DNA of 64,000 nucleotides from Nocardia rhizosphaerihabitans (lineage in GTDB: Bacteria; Actinomycetota; Actinomycetes; Mycobacteriales; Mycobacteriaceae). The stretch lies in the NCBI RefSeq assembly GCF_014646295.1, contig NZ_BMNE01000004.1, positions 434,001-498,000 of the forward strand. Direction: 5' to 3'. The notes under the pieces were generated by a model. That model saw only the letters and a list, made by a program, of their open reading frames with translations. It was not told the DNA's origin and ran no database searches. Of this stretch, positions 14,501-24,900 are shown one piece after another. Both the position numbers and the translations under genes were made by a program. Every line of letters starts with the position of its first letter. The first letter of the stretch is position 1.

Positions 14501-15888
14501 GCAGTACCGACATCGCGATCGGCACCCCGATCGCGGGCCGCGGCGAACCCGAGCTCGACGATCTGGTCGGCATGTTCGTCAACACGCTGACCCTGCGCAC
14601 CCAGGTCTCGCCGCTGCGCGGCTTCGACGAGCTGGTCAGCACGGCCCGCGAGGTCGACCTGGCCGCGTTCGCCAATGCCGACCTGCCGTTCGAGCGGATC
14701 GTCGAGGAGGTGGCGCCCACCGGCACCGTCTCGCACAACCCGCTGTTCCAGGTGGTGCTGTCCTTCCACAACACCGAGGCGCCGGTGCTGCGGCTGCCCG
14801 GGCTCACCATCGAGGCGCTGGACCTGGCCGCCCGGCCCGCCAAGTTCGACCTGCAGGTCAATGTGGAGCCGCGGCTGACCGAGACGGGCGAACCCGCCGA
14901 GCTCGGCATCGTCTTCACCTACGCCACCGACCTGTTCGACGAGCACACCGTCGCGGCGTTCGCGCGCGGATTCACCGAGATCGTCACCGCGGTCGCCGCC
15001 GACCCCAGGGTCCGCATCGGTGACATCGATCTGCGCGACGCGGGGGAACGCGAACGCGAACTGACCGCGGCCGCCTATGCCCCCGCGCCGTCGGCCAACG
15101 GCGCCGCGCTGGCGCAGGAACTGGCCTCCGCGGTGGAGGAGGATCCCGAGGCTCCCGCCATCGATCTGGGCGACACCGAGCTCGCCTATCACCAATTCGA
15201 TGCCCGCTCTTCCCAATTGGCGCGCTCGCTGATCGCGCGCGGGGCGGGCCCCGGCACGGGTGTGGCGGTGCGCCTCGATCGCGGGGTGAACGCGGCGATC
15301 GCCACCTGGGCGGTGCTCAAAGCCGGTGCCGCGGTGGTACCGCTGGTGGTCATGGACGCCGAGCTGCCCGACCGGCTCGAGGTGAAGCTGGGCCTGACGA
15401 TCGATATCCTCGACGCGCCCGACGGCCTGGACTGGTACGACCTGGCCGACCCCGCGCTGAAGGCGGAGCTGGCCGCGGAGTCGCCGCGCCCGATCGGCTA
15501 CGCGCATCGCACCCGCGCCCTGCGTGGTGACGATGTCGCCTTCGTCGGCGGTGGCCGCACGCTGAGCTACGACGAGCTGGCCGGGGCCGCCGAGCGGGTG
15601 GCCCAGCGGACCGGGCTCAGTTTCGAATCACGGACGAGGGCAGCGGGGCGGCCGGATTCGGTGGCCGGTGTGCTGGAGATCGTCGCGACCGGAATTGCCG
15701 GCGCGACGCTGGTGATGGCGCCGGACGACGACGGCGAGGACGAGGTGAGCCATGTGTTCACCGAGGCGGCGGTGGCGGTGGCCGCACCAGGCGACGGCGC
15801 CGGTGCGACGATCGTCGCCCTGAGTGAAATGATCGGCAACGCCGGGCAGCCGCACCAGCGGCGTGCGGCGGTCGGGATGGATGGATAG
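8566..15888 (+). CDS. NRPS-C, non-ribosomal peptide synthetase A-T-C-A(Thr)-T-C-truncated A
   Basis: About 2440 residues. I prefer GTG 8566 because GAGAGG lies 11 bases upstream; GTG 8554 is in frame. The domains are: Arg-rich leader, A1, T1 (GGDSL, Ser566), C1 (HHIAADG, His763), A2, T2 (GGNSL, Ser1653), C2 and a truncated A-like tail. C2 reads QHIIADG (Gln1843-His1844): the first His of HHxxxDG is Gln but the catalytic second His is kept. The hand-read code of A2 is DFWSVGMVHK, very close to the Thr signature DFWNIGMVHK, so A2 should load threonine. A1 reads DVLLVAGILK, which I cannot assign. There is no C domain before A1, so the protein either initiates a chain or receives one from another protein's C-tA end. 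NRPS-D follows 59 bases downstream. Confidence 0.95.
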   Translation: METPRRTGRAGRRRTVGTPLFGQLLTAAVESAAESIAVRYNPTGMPGGERELTYRQLDEESSRLARELIDRGVGAGDVVAIAIARSIESVLAVWAVAKAGAAYVPVDPAYPSDRIAHIVADSGAVLGLTTATHRATLGTGLYWIELDDPVVAERIAVRPAHAVSYADRVRQIDERHPAYVIYTSGSTGKPKGVVVTNAGLAALVAAEREHYGVEPDSRVLHVCSPNFDVSVLELLLAFATGATLVISPPRIFGGFELSDLLRRERITHLLITPGALESVDPAGLPDLRTVVVAGDRFGPELVGRWATNGRAFYNGYGPTEATILATSTAPLHVRAPITIGSAVPGMGLYVLDARLRPVPAGVVGELYLSGPALAQGYLGRPGLTAERFVASPFGTGRLYRTGDLVRRLETDGSLEYLGRTDFQVKVRGFRIELGEIDNALTAHPDLDYAVTLGKTMPSGATALVSYVLPRVGRTVDTGELAEFLSGSLPSYMIPAVIMVLDALPLTSVGKLDRAALPTPVFTARGFRAPATPAEQVVADVFAALLLRDGSGRVGADDDFFELGGDSLLAAQAVARIGAALDVRVPVQAVFEAPTVAALANKAEQQRVSAHSIALTPRPRPALVPLSYAQQRMWFLNRFDPASAVDNIPVAVRLSGRLDLAALRAAVADLVTRHEVLRTVYPVSEGVEQSGLVLDGEGHQVVLAPGDPAAAPEFDVVEVTEAELGAAIAAAALTGFDVTAAPPVRVRVLELSETEHVVVCVVHHIAADGFSFAPLTRDLLTAYAERRGGGAPQWPPLPVQYVDYTLWQRELLGDENDPQSLLAAQVAFWRRTLSGLPAQLELPADRPRPAVASRAGGMLRIQVPASVHAGLAALAREHNATLFMVVHTALALLLARLSGTRDIAVGTPVAGRGEQALDELIGMFVNTLVLRTEVDPAANFVDLLRDVRAGDLAAFGHADVPFERLVDLLEPVRSTARHPLFQVMLTFQNLARTDLALPGLAVSAADFAVPLAKFDLQVELAEQIGADGAPQGMAASFVYATDLFDHATVADFADRWTRVLAAVVADPSVPVGDIDVFAPGERELVLREGDSPGIAVPEVTLADLICAQAQQRPDAIAVRAGERSLTFADLLGRASALARTLIAYGAGPETLVAVAVPRTEELPVALLAVLLSGAGYLPIDSGYPAQRLEYVLADAKPTVLLTTSYERDLVPADLPVVLLDEDLGYSIEPLRPAERRATLRPDHLAYVIYTSGSTGLPKGVGVSHRNVLELFANTQLQFHFDPDDVWTVFHSFAFDFSIWELWCALAGGASVVVVDHVTSRSPIQFRELLAREQVTVLSQTPTAFAQLDEADRAAQAAGAAPLPLRYVVFGGEALDPRKLSRWYARYGTDAAAPQLVNMYGITETTVHVSHLTMDAGAAELPSSLIGRALPGLSVAVLDDRLRPVPFGVAGELYIAGGQLSRGYLGKPGLTATRFVADPFGPPGSRRYRSGDLGRWIGFRGTPVLEYGGRGDQQVQLRGFRIEPGEIEAALLGVPGVGQAAVVVRADEHAGDRLIGYVVPVDGVALDPVAVRAEVAEFLTGYMVPDAVVVIASLPLTANGKLDRATLPAPEFTAATAFRAPTTPIELSVAEVFATLLGVPEVGLDDDFFDRGGNSLLATRAIARIDQALGTDLVVRDLFEAPTVAALAARVRPGEVAAPRPPLTPAQDRGVIPLSPAQQRMWLLNRIDPDSPAYNIPLALRLRGALDTSALRYAVADVLERHEALRTRFPAGPDGVPYQEILPVSAVLPTGLPIEECDDPRDRVMWLLAGGFDVTERIPLRAGLFTVPTDDPLAEEEHVLAVVVQHIIADGASLAPLARDLVIAYRARVEGRSPSWAPLPVQYADYALWQREVLGEETDENSTAARQLDFWRHTLAGQSGTVELPHDHPRPPHASLRGADVSTTLPAEVHARLAEIARGHNASLFMVVHAALAVLLSRVSGSTDIAIGTPIAGRGEPELDDLVGMFVNTLTLRTQVSPLRGFDELVSTAREVDLAAFANADLPFERIVEEVAPTGTVSHNPLFQVVLSFHNTEAPVLRLPGLTIEALDLAARPAKFDLQVNVEPRLTETGEPAELGIVFTYATDLFDEHTVAAFARGFTEIVTAVAADPRVRIGDIDLRDAGERERELTAAAYAPAPSANGAALAQELASAVEEDPEAPAIDLGDTELAYHQFDARSSQLARSLIARGAGPGTGVAVRLDRGVNAAIATWAVLKAGAAVVPLVVMDAELPDRLEVKLGLTIDILDAPDGLDWYDLADPALKAELAAESPRPIGYAHRTRALRGDDVAFVGGGRTLSYDELAGAAERVAQRTGLSFESRTRAAGRPDSVAGVLEIVATGIAGATLVMAPDDDGEDEVSHVFTEAAVAVAAPGDGAGATIVALSEMIGNAGQPHQRRAAVGMDG
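15097..15885 (+). other. Truncated adenylation-like C-terminal region of NRPS-C (possible docking domain)
   Basis: About 260 residues after C2 resemble the first half of an A domain (LAYHQFDARSSQLARSLI, ATWAVLKAGAAVVPL, then GYAHRTRALRGDDVAF). The AMP-binding loop is replaced by VGGGRTLSYDEL, and no pocket or A5-A10 motifs follow. The end is acidic (APDDDGEDEVSH). Layout and several short motifs match the tail of NRPS-A (RALRG-D-AFVG, SYDELA, VSH-F), so the two tails are homologous and were probably retained for a function. Confidence 0.8.
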
Positions 15889-15947
15889 GTGCAGGTGCGC
15901 ATGACCGGGCAACGGCTAGTCGACTCCGTCGATCGGAGGGAACGGGC

Positions 15948-18900
15948 GTGACCCGGGCCAGCAGGGCGTCCGGCGCCCGGGCCCGGCAGCGCGGAAAGTC
16001 GCTGCCGCAACTGTTGTCCGTCGCCGTGGAATCCAACCCGGGCGGCCTCGCGCTGTCCTGGGACGACGGCGTGTCCGCACCGGTGCGCTGGACCTATGCC
16101 GAGCTCGACGAGCGCGCCAACCGGCTGGCCCGGCTGCTGATCGCGCGCGGTGTCGGTCCCGAGGACATCGTTGCCCTGGGTATCCCGCGCTCGCCGGAGT
16201 CGGTGCTAGCCATGTGGGCGATCACCAAGACCGGCGCCGCCTTCCTGCCTGTCGACCCGAACTACCCGCCCGCGCGGGTCTCGCACATGCTCGCCGATTC
16301 CGGCGCGGTGCTCGGTCTCGCGGTCGGCGCCGCGCTGGACCGGCTGCCCGGCACCGTCGACTGGCTGTGCCTCGACGATCCGGCCGTGCGCCGCGCCGCC
16401 GAGGAGCAGCCCGGCGACCCGGTGACCTTCGCCGACCGGGTGCGCCCGCTGCGGCTGACCCACCCGGCCTACATCACCTACACCTCGGGCTCCACCGGCC
16501 TGCCCAAGGGCGTCGTGGTGACCCACGCGGGCCTGGCCGGATTCTGCGCCGAACAGCGCGCGCTCTACGGCATCGAGCACACCTCGCGGACCTTGCACTT
16601 CGCCTCGCCCTCATTCGACGGCGCCGTGCTCGAACTGCTGATGGCGGTCGGCGCCGCGGCGACCATGGTGATCGCGCCCGCCGGGATCTTCGGCGGGCCC
16701 GAGCTAGCCGAGGTGCTGCGCCGCGAGTCGGTGACGCACATGTTCATCACCGCCGCCGCGCTCGCCTCGGTGGACCCGGCCGGGCTGGACGACCTGGTCG
16801 TGGTCGCCAGCGGCGGCGAGGACGTCCCGCCCGCTATGGTCCGCCGCTGGGCCACCGAATTGCCCTCGGGCACACGGCATTTCCACAACGGCTATGGGCC
16901 GACCGAGACCACCATCATGACCAACATCAGCGCCGCGCTGGTGCCGGGCGCGGCCGTGAACTTCGGCCCGCCGCTGCGCGGGGTCACCGAATACGTGCTC
17001 GACGAACGCCTGGTCCGGGTGCCGGACGGGATGATCGGCGAGCTGTACATCGCGGGCAACGAGCTGGCCCGCGGCTATCACGGGCGACCGGCGCTGACGG
17101 CATCCCGTTTCGTCACCGACCCGTTCGATCCCGCCGGTGGACGCATGTACCGCACGGGCGACCTGGTGCGCAGGCGCACCGACGGTGCGGTCGAGTTCGT
17201 CGGCCGCAACGACTTCCAGGTGAAGGTCCGTGGTTTCCGGATCGAGCTCGGCGAGATCGACACCGTGCTCACCGCGCACGACAGTGTCGACTTCGCCGTG
17301 ACCGTCGGCCACGATCTCGACAACGGCACAACGATTCTCGCCGCCTACGTGCACGCGATGCCGGGCGCGACGATCGACCTCGACCAGCTGCTCGCGCACG
17401 CCAAGGCGGGGCTGCCCGCGCACATGGTGCCGACCGCGCTGACCGTGCTCGACACCATCCCGCTGACCCCCGTCGGCAAGCTCGACCGGGCCGCGCTGCC
17501 CGCACCGTCCTTGCGCGCCAAGGAGTTCCGTGCGCCGTCGGGGGCGATGGAGGAACTGGTCGCGTACATCTTCACCGAGCTGCTCGCGCCGGAGCGTCCG
17601 GTCGGCGCCGACGACGACTTCTTCGCCCTCGGCGGCAACTCGCTGCTGGCCACCCAGGCCGCGGCCCGGCTCGGCGCCGAGCTGTCGGCGCGGGTGCCCG
17701 CCGGCCATGTCTTCGAGAGTCCGACGGTCGCGGGCCTTGCCCTGCTGCTCGAACCGCTCAAGGGCGCGGGCGGGCACGCCCCGCTGACGCGCCGCGAGCG
17801 ACCCGCGCTGATCCCGCTCTCGCCCGCGCAGCGGCGGATGTGGTTCCTCAACCAGTTCGATCCGAACTCCACCGCCGAGACCATCCCGTTCGCGCTGCGG
17901 CTGGCAGGCCCGTTCGACGCGCGCGCCCTGCACGCCGCGCTGACCGACCTGGTGCACCGGCACGAATCCCTGCGCACCTACTACCCGGTCTACGACGGCG
18001 GAGCGCCCGACGGCCCGGTGGCCGACGGCGTCGGCCACCAGGTGGTGCTGCCGATCGCCGACGCGGTGCCCGATGTGCTGGTCGACTCGCTCACCGAGGA
18101 CGAATTGCCGCTGTGGCTGGGCGAATTCGCCGCCACCGGCTTCGACGTCGCCGCGGGCGTTCCGCTGCGGGTGGCGCTGGCCGAACTCGGCCCGCGTGAC
18201 CACGTGCTCGCGGTGGCGCTGCACCACATCACCGCCGACGGCGCTTCTGTCGCGCCCCTGCTGCGTGACCTGCTCGGCGCCTACCTCGCGCGCCGCAACC
18301 GGTCGCGGCCGAGCTGGCAGCCGCTGCCGGTGCAGTACACCGACTACACGCTGTGGCACCGGGAACTGCTCGGCAGCGAGGACGACCCGAATTCGCTCGC
18401 CGCCGCGCAGATCGCGCACTGGCGCGAGGCGCTGGCCGGGCTGCCCGACCGGCTCGACCTGCCCACCGATCGCCCGCGCCCGCCGGTGTTCACCGGCCGC
18501 GGCGCCGAATTCGGCTTCCAGATCCCCGCGTCGGTCCACGCCGCGATCGCCGCACTGGCCCAGCGCAGCGGCGCTTCGGAGTTCATGGTCGTGCACGCCG
18601 CGTTCGCGGTGCTGCTCGGCAGGCTCGCGCACACCGACGACATCGCCATCGGGACCCCCGTCGCCGGGCGCGGCGCGCGCGAACTCGACGACCTGATCGG
18701 CATGTTCGTCAACACCCTGGTGCTGCGCTCGCGGATCGACCAGCGGGCCAGCTTCGCCGAGCTGCTGCGCGAGACCAAGCGCGCCGACCTGGCCGCCTTC
18801 GGCAATGCCGACCTGCCGTTCGAGCGTCTGGTCGAACTCCTCGACCCGGTCCGATCGCAGGCCCACCACCCGCTGTTCCAGGTCGCGCTGTTCTTCCAGA

Positions 18901-21900
18901 ACCTGGATCTGCCGAACCTGCGGCTGCCCGGCCTCGACGCGACGCCGGTCGAATTCGACGGCGTGGTGGCACGTTTCGACCTCCAGCTGACCATCGTGCC
19001 CGGCGCCGACCCGACCGAGCCGATGGCCGCGTCCTTCAACTACGCCACCGATCTGTTCGACGCCGAGTCGATCGAGACGCTGGCCGCTCGCTTCACCCAC
19101 CTGCTCGACGCGGTGGCCGCCGACGCCGATGTGGCGATCGCCGATATCGACCTGCTCACCCAGGCCGAGCGGGAACAGTCCCTGGTCGCCTGGAACGGGA
19201 CCGGTCATCCGGTGGCGCCGGAGCTGATGCTGGACGCGTATCGCCGTGCGGTTCAGGCACATCCGGGCGCCACCGCGCTCGTCTACGAGGGCACCGAACT
19301 GACCTATCGGCAGTTCGACGAGCGGGTCAATGCGCTGGCCCGGCTGCTGATCCAGGCCGGTGTCGGACCGGAAGGGCTTGTCGGCCTGGCGATTCGACGT
19401 TCGCCGGAACTCGTCGTCGCCATGTACGCGGTGCTCACCGCGGGTGGCGCGTACGTGCCGCTGGACCCGGATCATCCGGCCGAGCGCATCGCCTACATCC
19501 TCGATACCGCTCGCCCGGCCGCCGTCGTGAGCACCGAGGTGATGGCGGTGCCGGCGGGCACCGAGCTGCTGTTGCTCGACGAGCTCGACACCCGGGGTGT
19601 GCCCGTCGATGCGGTGCGTCCGGCGGAGCTGCGCGCGCCGCTGCGTGCCGATCACCCGGCCTACGTCATCTTCACCTCCGGTTCCACCGGCAAGCCCAAG
19701 GGCGTCGCGATCTCGCACGCGGCCATCCACAACCAGCTGGTGTGGATGCTGGCGAAATACCCGCTGGCCCTGGGTGATGTGTATCTGCAGAAGACCGCGA
19801 CGACCTTCGATGTGTCACTGTGGGGCTATTTCATGCCGCTGCGCGTCGGCGCGACGCTGGTGCTCGCCACCCCGGACGGGCATCGTGATCCGGCGTATCT
19901 GATCGATCTGATCGATCGGCACAGGGTGACCGTCACCGATTTCGTGCCGTCGATGCTCACGGTGTTCGCGGCCCAGGCTGCATCTGATGCGGCGCCGGGC
20001 TCGATGCCGTCGCTGCGCGAGGTGTTCGTCATCGGCGAGGCACTGCCGCCGGAGACCGTCGACGCCATGGCCGCGGTCAGCTCGGCCCGGCTGCACAATC
20101 TCTACGGCCCCACCGAGGCCGCTGTCTCGGTGACCTACTGGCCTGCCCGCGCGGGCGAGCGCACGGTGCCGATCGGCCTGCCGCAGTGGAATACCCGTGT
20201 CTACGTGCTGGATTCGCGGCTGCGACCGGTGCCGCCCGGTATCGCGGGTGAGCTCTATCTCGCGGGCGATCAGCTCGCGCGCGGCTATGTCGCGCGGCCG
20301 GGTCTGACCGCCGACCGCTTCGTCGCCGATCCGTTCGACGCGGGCAAGCGGATGTACCGCACCGGCGATCTCGTGGTGTGGCGCCGTCCCACCACGACCG
20401 CGCCGCATCGCCTGGACTACCTGGGCCGCATCGACTTCCAGGTGAAGTTCCGCGGTCAGCGGATCGAGCTCGGGGAGATCGAGACCGCGCTGTTGGCGCA
20501 CGAATCCGTCAGCCAGGCAGTCGCGTTGGTGGCTTCGACCGAACTCGGTGACCAGCTCGTCGCCTATGTCGTGCCGAGCCCCGGCCATGCGGCGGAGCCG
20601 GACCGGCTCCAGGCGTTCGCCTCGAAAACCCTGCCCGCCTATATGGTTCCGGCCGCGGTCACCGTGCTCGACGCGTTGCCGCTGAACTCCAGCGGCAAGC
20701 TCGATCGCAAGGCGCTGCCCGCACCGCACTTCACCGCGCGTGCCTTCCGTGCCCCGGGCACCGAGCGGGAGCGATTGGTCGCGGCACTGTTCGGAGAAGT
20801 GCTCGGCCGCAGCGACATCGGCGCCGACGACGACTTCTTCGCCCTCGGCGGCAACTCGCTGATCGCCACCAAGCTGGTCGCCCGCCTCGGCGCGGCCACC
20901 GGCGGCCGGGTCGCCGTGCGCACCCTGTTCGAGACCCCGACCGTCGCGGGCCTCGCCGCCGCGCTCGATCCCGACGCCGACACGATCTCCACCAGTGGAC
21001 TCGGCACACTGGACCGCCCGGCCGAGCTGCCGCTCTCGCCCGCCCAGCGGCGCATGTGGTTCCTCAACCGGTTCGACCAGGGCTTCGGTGGCGACGGCGC
21101 CGCCGCCTACAACCTCCCGTTCGCGCTGCGCCTGACCGGCAGCCTGGACGTGGCCGCCCTCGGCGCCGCACTGCGCGACGTGCTGGCCAGGCACGAAGTG
21201 CTGCGCACGATCTACCCCGACACCGGTGACGGGCCGATCCAGCAGGTGCTGCCGGTGGAGCGGGTCGACCTGGATGTGTCGGTACACCGCGTCGCGGGGG
21301 AGTTCGTCGAGCAGATCACGGCGCTCGCCGCGACCGCGTTCGATGTGACCACCGAGGTCCCGCTCCGGGTTCGGCTGTTCGACATCACCGGCGCCGGGCC
21401 CGACGCGCCCACCGAGTATGTGCTGGCCGTCGTGGTGCACCACATTGCCGCCGACGCCTCGTCGATGCCGCCGTTGGTGCGCGATATGACCACCGCCTAC
21501 CTGGCGCGTACCGAAGGCCATGCACCCGGCTGGGCCACCCTGCCGGTGCAGTACGCCGACTATGCGCTGTGGCAATTGGACCGGCTCGGCGACGAGACCG
21601 ACACCGATTCCGCTGCCGCCAAGCAGATCTCGTTCTGGCGCGACGAATTGTCCGGACTGCCGGATCTGTTGGAACTGCCCGCCGATCGCCCGCGTCCCGC
21701 CGTTGCCTCGCTGTCCGGCGGCCGGGTGCCCGTGCGGGTCGACGCGGCCACCCACGCCGGGCTCGCCCGGATCGCGCAGGACAGTGGCGCCACGGTGTTC
21801 ATGGTGCTGCACACCGCCTTTGCCGTGCTGCTGGCCCGGTTGGCCGCTGCTGCCGATGTGGCTGTCGGCACCCCGGTCGCCGGTCGCGGTGAACGCGAAC

Positions 21901-24900
21901 TCGACGACCTGATCGGCATGTTCGTCAACACCGTCGTGCTGCGTACCCGCTACGACGGCAATGCCGCCTTCACCGATCTCCTTGCCGCCCAGCGCGCGAG
22001 CGACCTGGCCGCGTTCGCCGCCGCCGACGTGCCGTTCGAGCGGCTTGTCGAGGTGCTCGATCCGCCGCGCTCCACAGCACGACATCCGCTGTTCCAGGTG
22101 GGCCTGTCCTTCCAGAACGTGGATCGCGCCGCGCTGGAACTGCCGGGCCTGCGGATCGCGCCGGTGTCGGCGGAACTGGCTGTCTCACAGTTCGATCTGC
22201 ATCTGATCGTCGGTGACGGCTACGACGCCGACGGTGCGCCGACCGGCATCGAGGGCTTCTTCACCTACGCCACCGACCTGTTCGACGCGGCCACTGTGGA
22301 AGCGTTCGCCGATCGGCTCACGCTGCTGCTGGACGCGGTGGTGCGCGAGCCCGGTGTGGTCGTCGGTGATGTCGACCTGCGTACCGTCGCCGAACGGGCC
22401 GCCGAGATCACCACCGGTGCCGCGGATCTCTCCGCTCCCGGTGGCACGCTGGCCGGCCTCCCGTCGCTGGCCCGCCCCGAGTCCGTCGCGCTGGTCGCCG
22501 ACCTGCCCGAGGGACGCCTCGAACTCACCTACGCCGAGTTCGAGGCGCGGGTGAACCGCCTTGCCCGCCACCTGATCTCGCTGGGCGTCGGCCCGGAATC
22601 CCTCGTAGCGCTCGCGCTGCCGCGCTCGATCGACCTCGTCGTCGCCATGTTCGCGGTGACCCGATCCGGCGGCGCGTACGTGCCGATCGATCCGGACCAG
22701 CCCGCCGACCGCACCGACTACATCCTCGGCACGGCCGCACCGATCTGCGTGCTCAGCAACGGTTTCCGCACCGATGCCGCACCGGTGGTCCGGGTGGATC
22801 ATCCGGTGCTCCGGTCCGTCGACCCGGCACCGGTCACCGACTCGGACCGCCGCGCGCCCCTGCGCCCGGAGAACACGGCCTACGTCATCTTCACCTCCGG
22901 CTCCACCGGCCGCCCCAAGGGCGTCGCCGTGCCGCACTCCGCCGTGGTCAACCAGTTGCAGTGGCTGCGTGGCGAATTCGGCACCGACGCCACCGACGTG
23001 TTCCTGCTCAAGACCCCGGCCACCTTCGACCTGTCGGTCTGGGAGTTCTGGTCCGCGGCGGTCTGCGGCGGTCGCCTGGTGATCGCCGCCCCCGACGGAC
23101 ACCGCGACCCCGCCTACCTGGACGCGCTCATCGCCGACGCCGGGGTCACCACGCTGACCGCGGTGCCGTCGCTGCTGGACGCGCTGTCCGGCTACTGGGA
23201 GGCAGGCCACCAGTCGGCGACGCGCACCGTCGAGCAGTCGCTGAGGCGCATTCTCGCCATCGGCGAGGCACTACCAGCCCCGCTCGCCCAGCGCCTGCTG
23301 ACCGCGCTGCCCGACACCAGGATCGACAACCTGTACGGCCCCACCGAGGCCGCCGTCTCGATCACCGACCACCGGGTCACCACCGCCGACGTGCTGACCG
23401 TGCCCATCGGCACCCCCGAATGGAACTGCCGCGTCTACGTCCTCGACGAGCGCCTGCGCCCCGTCGCCCCTGGCGTGCGGGGCGAGCTGTATCTCGCCGG
23501 CGTCCAGCTGGCCCGCGGCTACCTGCGCAAGGCCGCACTCACCGCCGAACGCTTCATCGCCGACCCCTTCGAACCGGGCGCCCGCATGTACCGCACCGGC
23601 GACCTGGTCGCCCGCAACGGCGACGGCACCCTGAACTACCTGGGCCGCACCGACTTCCAGGTGAAGGTCCGTGGTTTCCGGGTCGAGCCGGGCGAGGTCG
23701 AAGTCGCCCTGCTCGGACTGCCGGAGGTCACGCAAGCCGCAGTGCTCGCGCGCACCGATCCGCACTTCGGGGATCGGCTCGTCGCCTACCTCGCCGGTGC
23801 GGAACTCGATGCGGCGCAGGTGAAGTCCGCGCTGCGTGACAAGCTGCCCGCCTACCTGGTTCCGGATGTGTTCGTCGTGCTCGACGAACTGCCGCGCACG
23901 GTCAACGGCAAGCTGGACCGGGCCGCGCTGCCCGCGCCGGTCTTCGAGGCCGCCGCGTTCCGGGCGCCCGCGACACCGACCGAACAGCTCGTCGCCGGGG
24001 TCTACGCCGAGATCCTCGGTGTCGACGCGGTCGGCGCCGACGACGACTTCTTCGCGCTCGGCGGCAACTCCCTCCTCGCCACCAGGGCAGCCGCCCGCAT
24101 CGGCGCCGCACTGGACCGGGCAGTCGGCGTCCGCCTGCTCTTCGAGGCACCGACGGTCTCCGACCTCGCCCTGCGCGTGCACCGGTCCGACGAACTCGCC
24201 GCGCTGCCGCCGATGGCAGGCCCGCGCCCGGAACGACTGCCGCTGTCGCTGGCCCAGCAGCGGATGTGGCTGCTCAACCAGCTCGATCCCGACGCCACGG
24301 TCTACAACATCCCCGCCGCGATCCGCCTCACCGGCGCGCTGGACCTGGCCGCCCTCAGCGTCGCCGTGGGCGATCTGTTCGCCCGGCACGAAGTCCTGCG
24401 CACCCGCTACCCGGTGCTCGACGGCGCTGGTTCTGAATCCGAACCGGTGCAGGAGATCGTCGCGCCCGGTGCGGTGCACATCGACCTGACGCCGGTGCCG
24501 GTCACCGCTGACGAGCTCACGGACGAGGTGCGCCGCACGGTCGCCGCCGGGTTCGACGTCACCACGGCACCACCGGTGCGGTTGCGGCTGCTGCGTCTCG
24601 GTGCAGACGACCACGTGCTGGTGTTCGTCGCCCATCACATCGCCGCCGACGGGTTCTCGATGGGCCCGCTCACCCGTGACCTGGTCCTGGCTTACACAGC
24701 CCGCACCGAGGGCGCGGAACCCGCCTGGTCGCCGTTGCCGCTCCAGTACGCGGATTACGCGGTGTGGCAACGGGAATCGCTCGGCGACGAAGCCGATCCC
24801 GCCTCCACGGCTGCCGCGCAGCTGGCGTACTGGACCGCGGAACTCGAGGGGCTGCCCGAGGAGATCGCGCTGCCCGCCGACCGGCCGCGCCCGCCGGTGC

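Noticed and set aside
8518..15507. A very long open frame (over 2300 codons) on the minus strand opposite NRPS-C.
   Set aside because: It mirrors the codon bias of the NRPS gene in very high-GC DNA. The product is a Gly/Arg/Gln/His-rich string with no domain and no ribosome site, while the + strand has full NRPS motifs.
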